Notes under the pieces: generated by a model
What the model was told of the DNA's origin: nothing
Databases searched by the model: none
Seen by the model: the letters and a program-made list of their open reading frames with translations, nothing else
Made by a program: the position numbers and the translations under genes
NCBI GenBank assembly: GCA_030636965.1
Contig: DAOVVW010000067.1
Coordinates: forward strand, 1 to 6,048
Length of the DNA stretch: 6,048 nucleotides
Direction of reading: 5' to 3'
From: Pseudomonadota bacterium
Lineage (GTDB): Bacteria > BMS3Abin14
Shown here: piece by piece, positions 1 through 5,398 of the stretch
How the letters are laid out: every line of letters starts with the position of its first letter
How positions within the stretch are numbered: the stretch's first letter is position 1

Positions 1-21
1 CGTGAGATTATCAGGGTGTAA
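1..21 (+). CDS. Possible C-terminal end of an upstream gene (partial)
   Basis: Read in frame 1, the first bases give R-E-I-I-R-V and then a TAA stop at 19-21. Six codons cannot show that a gene is present. The reading is offered because a terminator-like hairpin follows at 121-146 and because the TPR gene at the other end of the window ends in a similar way (P-I-R-V-stop, sharing the bases TATCAGGGT before the stop). It may simply be chance. Confidence 0.2.
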   Translation, partial: REIIRV

Positions 22-46
22 GTAATGTCAATCACCCAGATAATTT

Positions 47-120
47 AAGTTGAAAGTTGTTAGTGGTTAGTTGTTGGTTAAGAACTGAACTATCAACTAT
101 CAACCAACAACTATCAACTT
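47..120. repeat. Imperfect inverted repeat made of 7-bp words (AGTTGAT type)
   Basis: The left arm (47-79) and right arm (88-120) can pair over about 33 positions with about five mismatches and a G-T pair, leaving a loop of about 8 bases. Both arms are built of successive heptads. On the plus strand these are AGTTGAA, AGTTGTT, AGTGGTT, AGTTGTT and GGTTAAG from base 48. On the minus strand of the right arm they are AGTTGAT, AGTTGTT, GGTTGAT, AGTTGAT and AGTTCAG. A similar structure lies at 5269-5363. It has no coding signal and is probably an intergenic repeat element. Confidence 0.75.
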
Positions 121-148
121 ACAAGCCAGACGTATGTCTGGCTTGTTT
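121..148 (+). terminator. Perfect 11-bp hairpin, possible terminator or end of the adjoining repeat
   Basis: ACAAGCCAGAC (121-131) and GTCTGGCTTGT (136-146) are exact complements around a GTAT loop. Only TTTCGTATT follows, so the U-tract is poor and termination would be weak. It could terminate a gene lying to the left of the window. It also directly abuts the heptad inverted repeat, just as another hairpin abuts the second such repeat at 5364-5380, so it may be part of that element instead. Confidence 0.45.
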
Positions 149-245
149 CGTATTACATAATTGTGTTTTGCTGATGTGCAGCTCTATTTTTACTATAAGT
201 AACTAAATTGCTGAAATATCAATAATAATTCACAAATTCAGAGCC

Positions 246-437
246 TCAATTTCCCGGAATTTTGAGTTGAATTATCCCTTCAAATTCTCCTGAACGATTA
301 CCAACAAACAGTGCAAATAGTTGTTTGCAGCGCCTTTTTGCATTATCTTCGAGCCCAAGTCCTGTTACTCCGGTAAATAATGGCAGGATAACGGGATTTT
401 GCGGATGACCTTTTTCCTTGACATGCTTAAAACAGTG
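246..437 (-). pseudogene. Probable remnant of a minus-strand gene
   Basis: The minus strand is open for 63 codons from 437 down to a TGA at 246-248. The translation has a protein-like composition, including PVILPLFTGVTGLGLEDN and ending GEFEGIIQLKIPGN. There is no ATG, GTG or TTG start in the open part. A TAA (438-440 on the plus-strand numbering) interrupts the frame on its upstream side. Beyond that stop the same frame continues for about 28 more codons, to near 525, before another stop. This pattern suits a decayed gene missing its start. I do not recognise the family. Codons end mostly in A or T, unlike the neighbouring genes, so chance openness of an AT-rich spacer is the main alternative. 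Confidence 0.3.
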
Positions 438-446
438 TTATAAAAA
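418..446 (+). promoter_or_regulatory. Candidate sigma70-type promoter
   Basis: A perfect TTGACA lies at 418-423. TATAAA follows at 439-444 with a 15-base spacer, or TAAAAA at 441-446 with 17 bases. Transcription would begin near 450 and run into the hairpin with U-tract at 504-537, so the product would be a short RNA of about 85-90 bases or an attenuated leader of the ligase gene. The first spacing is short and the second -10 is poor, so this is only a candidate. Confidence 0.3.
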
Positions 447-503
447 ACAGGCTGTAATGCCGGATACATCGGCATGTCGGTAACTGAAAAGGGTGAGGTC
501 CAA

Positions 504-537
504 GGGTATAGAGATTTCTATCTATGCCCGATTTTTT
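504..537 (+). terminator. Terminator-like hairpin upstream of the ligase gene
   Basis: GGGTATAG (504-511) pairs with CTATGCCC (522-529) with one G-U wobble, and A512-T521 can extend the stem to 9 bp. Two bases later comes TTTTTT (532-537), followed by CTTT. This has the shape of an intrinsic terminator. It could end a transcript from further left or act as an attenuator for a leader started near 450. I could not identify a riboswitch or an antiterminator partner in the preceding leader. Confidence 0.45.
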
Positions 538-606
538 CTTTATAAAGCTTTTCTTAAATCAGCCCATGGGGAGGCAGCCTTTATTTCGGGTCAGGAGCCC
601 GGGCAC

Positions 607-634
607 TTTGCTTATTCGCCTAACTCCCTATAAT
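607..634 (+). promoter_or_regulatory. Likely promoter of the ligase/CoA-transferase cluster
   Basis: A perfect TATAAT stands at 629-634. The best upstream match to a -35 box is TTTGCT (607-612, 16-base spacer) or TTGCTT (608-613, 15-base spacer), both only moderate. Transcription would begin near 641, giving a leader of about 40 bases that carries GGAGGAG (665-671) before the ATG at 682. The position directly before the first gene of the cluster supports the call. Confidence 0.42.
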
Positions 635-643
635 CAAGGCGAA
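615..643. promoter_or_regulatory. Inverted repeat around the -10 box, candidate operator
   Basis: TTCGCC (615-620) and GGCGAA (638-643) are exact inverted copies separated by 17 bases, and the TATAAT box lies between them. The half-sites are 23 bp apart centre to centre, about two helical turns, which suits a dimeric repressor blocking RNA polymerase. Six-base arms can occur by chance, and no regulator gene is in the window. Confidence 0.25.
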
Positions 644-681
644 AATAGTGTCTCATGTCTTAATGGAGGAGATTAGAAATC

Positions 682-2034
682 ATGTCAGACGATAGACAAT
701 ACTTCCAGCCAGAGATAGAAACAATGCCCGTTGAGAAGCTGAAGGATCTTCAGCTCAAGAACCTCAAGGAAGTTGTCACCAGGGTCTACAATGACAATCC
801 ATATTTCCAGCAGGTTTACAAAGACGCAGGATTCGCGCCTGGTGATCTTAAGACACTGGATGATATTACAAAAATTCCCTTCATGGAGAAGGGTACAGTC
901 AGAGATGGTTATCCCCTGGATATAGTCACTGGCCAAATGGGTGATCAGAGACAGATGCACAGCACCTCCGGTACTACCGGAAAGCCCGTCCTGATCTTTG
1001 CCACTGAGTACGACATTGACCTCTGGGCCGACCGGAACGCGCGAGAGCTGTGGATGGTTGGTGTACGCCCGGGAGACATTTTCCTCAATTCCTTTGGATA
1101 CGGACTACCCACGGGCGGATTCGGTTTCCATTATGGTGCTCAGAAAATGGGCGCATGTCCGATACCCCTTTCCGGCGGCCAGTCAGACAGGATGATAGAC
1201 CTTCTCGTAGATCTTCCCATCAAGGCTTTCTGCGCGACACCTTCTTTTGCTCTTTACGTTGGCCAGAAGGCACGGGAAAAGGGTTTTGACCTTGCAAAGG
1301 ACTCAGTATGCGAGATCAGCCTTCACGGTGCCGAGCCGTGGCCATGGTCCACGAGGGAGAAGATCGAAGAGTTGTTTGGCGTGACTGCCTATGACGAATT
1401 CGGCATGACCGAGTTCCTGGGGCCGGGAATGACCTGCGAGTGCGAGGCCAGGACCAAGGATATGCCCATCAGGATGCACCTCTGGGCAGATCATCTCCTC
1501 GCCGAGTGCATCAATCCCGATACAGGAGAACCTGTTGGTGATGGTGAGGATGGAGAGATGGTCTGGACGAACCTGGTCAATACAGGCACTCCGCTGATCC
1601 GATTCAGGAGCCGTGATCTTGCCGCCATGACCTGGGATCTGTGTCCCTGCGGGAGGACCCATCCCAGGATGGCTGCCATCAAGGGAAGGTCGGATGACGC
1701 TGTTTCCATCAGCGGCCTGGTTGTATTCCCGAGCCAGGTTGAAGAGGCGCTCACCGGTTTCCCGGAGATGGGCGCTAATTTCAGGATGATAATCGAAGCG
1801 GACAAGAGGGGAATGGATCACTTCACCCTCATAATTGAGCTCGTGGACAAGGGTCTGCTCGACGATAAGGCTAACGTGGAAAATCTGGCCCAGAAGATGA
1901 AAGAATCAGTAAAGGCCGTTACCGACGTCAACCCAAAGGTCATAGAACTCATCGGTCCGGATGAACTGCCGAGGGCAACGGCAGGTGAGGGTAAAACCGC
2001 CAGCGCCCGGGTTGAAGACCGCAGGAAGAAGTAG
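682..2034 (+). CDS. PaaK-family acyl-CoA ligase (phenylacetate-CoA ligase-like, AMP-forming)
   Basis: This is a cytoplasmic adenylate-forming enzyme expected to convert a carboxylic acid, ATP and CoA to acyl-CoA, AMP and PPi. Its 450 residues are close to the usual PaaK length. The phosphate-binding loop STSGTTGKP is at residues 94-102. YDEFGMTE (237-244) is the A5-type motif, and TPLIRFRSRDL (303-313) carries the ribose-binding Asp312. The hinge KGRSDD is at 334-339. A C-terminal lysine at about 438 is the candidate catalytic Lys. Two cysteine pairs, CEC (252-254) and CPCGR (321-325), are typical of PaaK proteins and possibly bind metal. The start is supported by GGAGGAG ten bases upstream. 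It is the first gene of a cluster with CoA-transferase genes. The true substrate could be phenylacetate or another aromatic acid; the sequence does not decide. Confidence 0.9.
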   Translation: MSDDRQYFQPEIETMPVEKLKDLQLKNLKEVVTRVYNDNPYFQQVYKDAGFAPGDLKTLDDITKIPFMEKGTVRDGYPLDIVTGQMGDQRQMHSTSGTTGKPVLIFATEYDIDLWADRNARELWMVGVRPGDIFLNSFGYGLPTGGFGFHYGAQKMGACPIPLSGGQSDRMIDLLVDLPIKAFCATPSFALYVGQKAREKGFDLAKDSVCEISLHGAEPWPWSTREKIEELFGVTAYDEFGMTEFLGPGMTCECEARTKDMPIRMHLWADHLLAECINPDTGEPVGDGEDGEMVWTNLVNTGTPLIRFRSRDLAAMTWDLCPCGRTHPRMAAIKGRSDDAVSISGLVVFPSQVEEALTGFPEMGANFRMIIEADKRGMDHFTLIIELVDKGLLDDKANVENLAQKMKESVKAVTDVNPKVIELIGPDELPRATAGEGKTASARVEDRRKK

Positions 2035-2056
2035 CGATTCAGCTTTTGTTTTTTGA

Positions 2057-2200
2057 GTGATGACTTCGTGAGAAGTCATCACGCGCCCATTGAGGGCGCC
2101 CAAATCAATGACTTGCAACGCAAGACATTGATTTGTGAGGAAAGTGAAAATGACACTTTTCACTTTCCGCGGAGTAAAAAGCCACGGATGGACTTTTTAC
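2057..2200. repeat. Cascade of five adjacent hairpins, dispersed structured repeat
   Basis: Five hairpins follow one another with gaps of 0-5 bases. H1: GTGATGACTTC (2057-2067) with GAAGTCATCAC (2072-2082), GTGA loop of GNRA type. H2: GCGCCC (2083-2088) with GGGCGC (2094-2099). H3: CAAATCAATG (2101-2110) with CATTGATTTG (2126-2135), an A-A mismatch, then CTTGC/GCAAG inside. H4: GGAAAGTGAAAA (2139-2150) with TTTTCACTTTCC (2157-2168). H5: GTAAAAAG (2174-2181) with CTTTTTAC (2193-2200), an inner CCA/TGG and a bulged A. An inverted relative of H5 lies at 6012-6048. The cascade fills most of the 221-base gap between the ligase and the next gene. None of the hairpins has a terminator U-tract. Confidence 0.8.
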
Positions 2201-2255
2201 GACCCATACTAAAACAGCAAACAAACAAACTAGCCAAATGGAAGGAGGTGTAAAT

Positions 2256-2621
2256 ATGGAGCGAAAGCGAATGAGGGCTCGATATGTTGAAGAGGATCTA
2301 CGTCTCTCCGAAAGTGTAGAGCCCACAGAGGCGATGGAAACATGGCAGAAGATAATCGACGCTGCCTGGGATATGACGATAGTGGCCGTCGCCTATAACG
2401 ATATGCGGGTCCCGCTGACAAGGGTCCCGGACACCCTCAGTACTCTGGAGAAGGAAGTCTCCACGGTCGCTGAGGAGAAAACCCTGGATATCATCGAAGA
2501 AGAGATGAAGACCGGCATCCGGCATTTCTCTGACATCGTTGAAAAGGCCCAGGCGAGCAAAGAGGAGATGGAAAGAATCCTACGCTCTACCTGGAACCGC
2601 AGGGTGAAGATCAAGACATGA
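2256..2621 (+). CDS. Conserved-looking small protein of unknown function (121 aa)
   Basis: I do not recognise this protein. The ATG at 2256 is chosen over the in-frame ATG at 2238 because GGAGGTG (2244-2250) sits 5 bases before it, so the upstream ATG would lie ahead of the ribosome site. The product has 121 residues, is rich in charged residues and probably mostly helical. The N-terminus is basic (ERKRMRARY) and an amphipathic stretch WQKIIDAAWDMTIVAVAY lies at 30-47. A long Glu/Lys-rich helix with coiled-coil character spans about 64-111, and the C-terminus is basic. It has no cysteines, signal peptide or membrane segment. It ends 47 bases before the CoA-transferase A subunit. A weak 6-bp inverted repeat (2630-2635 with 2645-2650) lies in that gap. 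The position suggests an accessory protein of the ligase or transferase, which is inference only. Confidence 0.75.
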   Translation: MERKRMRARYVEEDLRLSESVEPTEAMETWQKIIDAAWDMTIVAVAYNDMRVPLTRVPDTLSTLEKEVSTVAEEKTLDIIEEEMKTGIRHFSDIVEKAQASKEEMERILRSTWNRRVKIKT

Positions 2622-2668
2622 TGTTTCCCGCTTAATAATTTCGTTTAAGCAGGAGAAAGGAGAAAGTT

Positions 2669-3823
2669 ATGGCAGAGGCCACTATCCCCACTTTCATGAG
2701 GGGAAAAGAAAAGATCATGTCCCTTACGGACGCGGTCAAAACTTTCATCAAGCCAGGCACCTGCATGTGTGCGGGCGGCTTCAGCTACACGAAGAAGCCC
2801 TTCGCTCTGGCCCGTGAGATTATTCGCCAGAACATCGGTGACCTTTTCGTCACCATGAACGGCGGTGCCTCCATTTGTGAGTTCTTGGCGGCAGCAGGTC
2901 TGGTGAAATTGCTGGATACGACGTATATCGGCCTGGAGGGAATCCAGCCGGTTGCCTACAGTATTCGCCGATCCATCCAGGACGGTACTATCGATGTTGA
3001 GGATTACTCCAACTACGGCTACGGCCTGAGGACTGTTGCCGGCCGCTACGGCTGGCCCTTCGCGCCGCTTATGTCCGAGTTTGGTACCAGCTTCATGGAC
3101 CACGATACCTTCGCTAAGATGGGGCTGCGAGGCAAGAAGAAGGATGGTTCATGGATAAATCCCTCAATCGCTCCCGCAAGGTCTGCCGTTATCGAGGATC
3201 CCTTCGATGGTTGGGGACTTCGCCCCCACGCTTTCGAGGGTGGCGACGCGACATCCAACACGACCAACTTCCTGGAGCAGATCCGAGAGTCAACCGCTTA
3301 CACTGGCAACAAGGGTGTTAAGTGCATCCTGGTTCCCCCGATCCTTCCCGAGGTGACGATCATTCTGGCCCAGAGGGCCGGAGAACTTGGAACCACCAGG
3401 ATCGAAGGTATTACGGGCCCGGATAATGAGCAGGCCATGGCGGCGAAGAACTGCATCGTGCAGGTTGAGAAGGTCGTTTCGGAAGAAGAGCTCAGGGCAC
3501 AGCCGTATTCCAACTCGATAGCGTTGCAGTTTATCGACGCTATAGTGGAGGTTCCCTACGGCGGATTCCCCGGCCAGGTACCGTACTACTACGATTACGA
3601 CTGGGATTTCTGGAGGGCTTATACGCAGGTGAACAGGAAGCCCAAGGAAGAAGTAGATGCCTACATCAGGGATTGGGTAATGGAAGACGAGTGGACATTC
3701 CTGAGCACCCGCCCGGGTGACGGCTATCCCACAATTACCGGTACCTCGGGTTTGGAGAGGCTCTTCGAGCTTCGCGCCGATGCACTATACGGCTACAAGC
3801 CCGGACTGGCCAGGCCCCTGTAA
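2669..3823 (+). CDS. Family I CoA-transferase, subunit A (glutaconate CoA-transferase alpha-like)
   Basis: This is the subunit partnering the next gene in a heteromeric CoA-transferase that moves CoA between carboxylic acids. Similarity to Acidaminococcus GctA, recalled from memory, is seen in GGFSYTKKPFALAREIIRQ (36-54) and EDYSNYGYG (111-119). It is also seen in LPEVTIILAQRAGELGTTRIEG (226-247, cited as a region), EEELRAQPYSNS (272-283), VEVPYGGFPGQVPYYYDYDW (293-312) and the following helix. At 384 residues it is longer than GctA (about 320). Much of the excess lies in an unaligned segment at about 152-215, with a further tail after about 365. AGGAG six bases upstream fixes the ATG. Catalysis in this family depends on a Glu in the B subunit, which is present here. 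The acyl substrates are unknown. An IpdA-like ring-opening hydrolase role is the main alternative. Confidence 0.92.
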   Translation: MAEATIPTFMRGKEKIMSLTDAVKTFIKPGTCMCAGGFSYTKKPFALAREIIRQNIGDLFVTMNGGASICEFLAAAGLVKLLDTTYIGLEGIQPVAYSIRRSIQDGTIDVEDYSNYGYGLRTVAGRYGWPFAPLMSEFGTSFMDHDTFAKMGLRGKKKDGSWINPSIAPARSAVIEDPFDGWGLRPHAFEGGDATSNTTNFLEQIRESTAYTGNKGVKCILVPPILPEVTIILAQRAGELGTTRIEGITGPDNEQAMAAKNCIVQVEKVVSEEELRAQPYSNSIALQFIDAIVEVPYGGFPGQVPYYYDYDWDFWRAYTQVNRKPKEEVDAYIRDWVMEDEWTFLSTRPGDGYPTITGTSGLERLFELRADALYGYKPGLARPL

Positions 3824-3864
3824 GGGCTGCGGCTTAAACTTCCGAAATTATGAGGAGGTAAAAT

Positions 3865-4797
3865 ATGGCTGTTATTAGAGCAAGCGATCCCGGGCAGTGG
3901 ACTCAGGTGGATGATACTGAGTACGAAGCCTATTGTAGCGAGCAGGGGATCGATCCAGAGAAGTACACTACTATGGAGCTGCTTTGCATTGCGGCGGCCC
4001 GGCAGACTTATGACTATTCCTTTATCTTTGCCGGTACGGGTCTTCCAATGATCGGATGCATGATGGCGCAGCACACATATGCGCCAAACGCCCTGATCAT
4101 CATGGAGGCAGGAATCCTCGATCCCAAGCTCCTCGAGGTTCCAATTTCCGTTTCCGAGGCACGGGGCGGTTATATGTGCTCCACACTGTCCAACATGGCC
4201 GATACCTTCGGCACTTTCGCACAGCGCGGATTCATCAACTTCGGTATGCTTGGCGGAGCCGAGTGCGACAAGTACGGTAACCTGAACTCCACAGCCATGG
4301 GCGGCTATTACTCAAAGAGCGCCCGTGACGATGGAAAGACAGGTCCCACCGTCCGGTTCGCTGGATCAGGTGGCGCGAACAACATCGCATCCTATGCGGA
4401 TGTCGGTCTCGCCATGATGGTTCAGGAGAAGAGGCGATTCCCCGAGAAGAACGAGTATGTTACATCTGTTACAGGTTCTCGCGGACCTCTCGGAACTCCT
4501 GAGGACAGGTACGCCATGGGTCTTTTCCGTGGCGCTGGTACCACAATCGTTTCCGATCTGTGCATCTTCAGAAGCAGCATCGAAACGGGTGAGCTGGAGA
4601 TGGCCGAGATCTACCCCGGTGTGGATGAGCAGCTGGTCAGAGATAACGTCAGCTGGGAGCTTAAAACCGCTAAGGACTTCAAGCCTTTCGAAGCTCCGGG
4701 ACACGAGGAGATCAAGATCGCAAGGATGGTCTGCGATCCCAACAGGATCTATCTTGGCCGCAAAACCAAGAGGGATCTGGCTGCAGAAGAGGGATAA
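3865..4797 (+). CDS. Family I CoA-transferase, subunit B (glutaconate CoA-transferase beta-like)
   Basis: This is the catalytic subunit of the CoA-transferase formed with the preceding gene. In GctB the nucleophile is Glu54 in IIVESG. Here the matching motif is IIMEAG with Glu81, so the covalent glutamyl-CoA mechanism should be available, in contrast to IpdAB-type hydrolases, which lack this residue. Other family signatures are FAGTGLPMIG (55-64), GGAECDKYGNLNST (130-143), RFAGSGGANNIASYADV (154-170) and EKRRFPEKNEYVT (178-190). The protein has 310 residues, with an N-terminal extension of about 27 residues relative to GctB. GAGGAGGT (3852-3859) lies 5 bases before the ATG. Only 41 bases separate it from subunit A, so the two are co-transcribed, and a strong terminator lies 9 bases after the stop. 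The substrate pair is unknown. Confidence 0.93.
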   Translation: MAVIRASDPGQWTQVDDTEYEAYCSEQGIDPEKYTTMELLCIAAARQTYDYSFIFAGTGLPMIGCMMAQHTYAPNALIIMEAGILDPKLLEVPISVSEARGGYMCSTLSNMADTFGTFAQRGFINFGMLGGAECDKYGNLNSTAMGGYYSKSARDDGKTGPTVRFAGSGGANNIASYADVGLAMMVQEKRRFPEKNEYVTSVTGSRGPLGTPEDRYAMGLFRGAGTTIVSDLCIFRSSIETGELEMAEIYPGVDEQLVRDNVSWELKTAKDFKPFEAPGHEEIKIARMVCDPNRIYLGRKTKRDLAAEEG

Positions 4798-4806
4798 AAC
4801 CCTTAT

Positions 4807-4844
4807 GCTGGAGGGAGCGTCCTGCTCCCTCCAGCTTTTTTTTT
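4807..4844 (+). terminator. Strong intrinsic terminator of the CoA-transferase operon
   Basis: GCTGGAGGGAGC (4807-4818) and GCTCCCTCCAGC (4824-4835) form a perfect 12-bp GC-rich stem with a 5-base loop. Nine T residues (4836-4844) follow immediately. It begins 9 bases after the subunit B stop and marks the end of the transcription unit. Confidence 0.96.
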
Positions 4845-4907
4845 CACCTACATCAGGAAATGCAGGTTGATCACTCCTGTTTTGCAGATGTAGGTGCTGT
4901 TGTTTTT
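4845..4907 (+). terminator. Second hairpin behind the terminator, possible back-up terminator
   Basis: CACCTACATC (4845-4854) pairs perfectly with GATGTAGGTG (4887-4896). Inside, AGGA (4855-4858) can pair with TCCT (4875-4878). The structure starts on the base after the first terminator's T-run, and a T-rich stretch (CTGTTGTTTTT, 4897-4907) follows it. The large interior and the interrupted T-tract make it a weaker terminator than the one before. It could instead be the 5' structure of the next transcript. Confidence 0.4.
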
Positions 4908-4963
4908 AGCGGATGGAAACAGTTTTTTTAAATGTGACTATAAACTGAGGGTGGAAATTAGAA

Positions 4964-5263
4964 ATGTTAGATGATTTTAGCTTCAAGGCACTTGCATTCG
5001 AAAAGCAGCTTTCACTCGACGAGATCGAGGAGAAACTCAAGAAGATGGAAGATAATCCCGGTACTTTCAACAGGCTGGGAGAACGGGGCGCCCGGTTTGT
5101 CCCCGACAGCTGGGAGATGCCGACAATGTATTTCGCTCTTGACGGGGTGACCCTGGAGGTTGTGACCAAGGATCTGGATATTGGTGATGTTGAGCAGTAT
5201 CTTTGTGATCTGGCGCAGGTTTTGGGGTGTAAGATTTTTGGAGAACATCTTGAGTATTGGTAA
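4964..5263 (+). CDS. Small acidic protein of unknown function (99 aa)
   Basis: I do not recognise this protein. The reading frame has codon use like the neighbouring genes and a plausible, somewhat weak ribosome site GAGGGTGG (4947-4954) nine bases before the ATG. The 99 residues begin with MLDDFSFKALAFEKQ. A charged helix follows at about 17-31 (SLDEIEEKLKKMED), then a Gly/Arg segment GERGARFVPDSW (39-50). Two likely beta strands come next (MYFALDGVTLEVVT, 55-68), then a helix (IGDVEQYLCDLAQVL, 73-87) and a final strand-like end. This suggests a small mixed alpha/beta fold. It has no signal peptide, membrane segment or metal-binding motif; the only two cysteines are 81 and 89. It lies beyond the operon terminator, so it is probably transcribed separately. 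A TATAAA at 4939-4944 could be its -10 box, but I see no good -35. Confidence 0.7.
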   Translation: MLDDFSFKALAFEKQLSLDEIEEKLKKMEDNPGTFNRLGERGARFVPDSWEMPTMYFALDGVTLEVVTKDLDIGDVEQYLCDLAQVLGCKIFGEHLEYW

Positions 5264-5268
5264 TTAAT

Positions 5269-5363
5269 GTTCAAGGTTCAACGTTCAATGTTTAACGTTG
5301 ATCTAAAATTAATAACGTTTATCGAAAACTTTAACATTGAACATTGAACGTTAAACGTTGAAC
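5269..5363. repeat. Imperfect inverted repeat made of 7-bp words (GTTCAAC type)
   Basis: The left arm reads in heptads from 5269: GTTCAAG, GTTCAAC, GTTCAAT, GTTTAAC, GTTGATC. The right arm (5329-5363) reads on the minus strand GTTCAAC, GTTTAAC, GTTCAAT, GTTCAAT, GTTAAAG. Bases 5275-5301 pair with 5338-5364 with three mismatches and two G-T pairs, around an AT-rich loop of about 36 bases. The heptad period and the inverted arms match the structure at 47-120, though the words differ. It fills the spacer between the 99-residue gene and the TPR gene. Confidence 0.78.
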
Positions 5364-5380
5364 CGCAGCTTGCAGCTGCG
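5364..5380. repeat. Perfect short hairpin next to the heptad repeat and the TPR gene's ribosome site
   Basis: CGCAGCT (5364-5370) and AGCTGCG (5374-5380) are exact complements with a TGC loop. The hairpin starts where the inverted repeat ends and stops just before the presumed ribosome site GAGGGG (5382-5387) of the TPR gene. It may be part of the repeat element, or it may affect ribosome access. Confidence 0.55.
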
Positions 5381-5398
5381 AGAGGGGAAACATCATAG

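Noticed and set aside
47..120. The short repeated words as a CRISPR array
   Set aside because: The units are 7 bp with no spacers and are arranged as inverted arms, so they are not CRISPR repeats.
566..676. A 36-codon frame ending just before the ligase start, a possible upstream leader peptide
   Set aside because: It has no ribosome site before its ATG, it spans the likely promoter rather than lying in the leader, and its composition is not protein-like.
1303..1821. A 172-codon minus-strand frame inside the ligase gene
   Set aside because: It is antisense to a gene with clear PaaK motifs and is the usual shadow frame of a codon-biased gene.
2057..2200. The hairpin run as the recombination ends of an insertion sequence
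   Set aside because: There is no transposase reading frame between or beside the hairpins, and no target-site duplication is visible.
2053..2253. A 66-codon plus-strand frame starting with TTG across the hairpin cascade
   Set aside because: It has no ribosome site, lies wholly on the stem arms of the repeat, and overlaps the ribosome site of the real gene at 2256. Its openness is explained by the repeat.
2238..2255. The earlier in-frame ATG as start of the small gene
   Set aside because: It lies before the ribosome site GGAGGTG, which is ideally spaced for the ATG at 2256.
2105..2326. A 73-codon minus-strand frame across the cascade and the start of the small gene
   Set aside because: It runs antisense to a better-supported gene, has no ribosome site, and its middle part is repeat sequence.
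4457..4870. A 137-codon plus-strand frame overlapping the end of subunit B
   Set aside because: It overlaps conserved transferase sequence in another frame and reads through the strong terminator hairpin.
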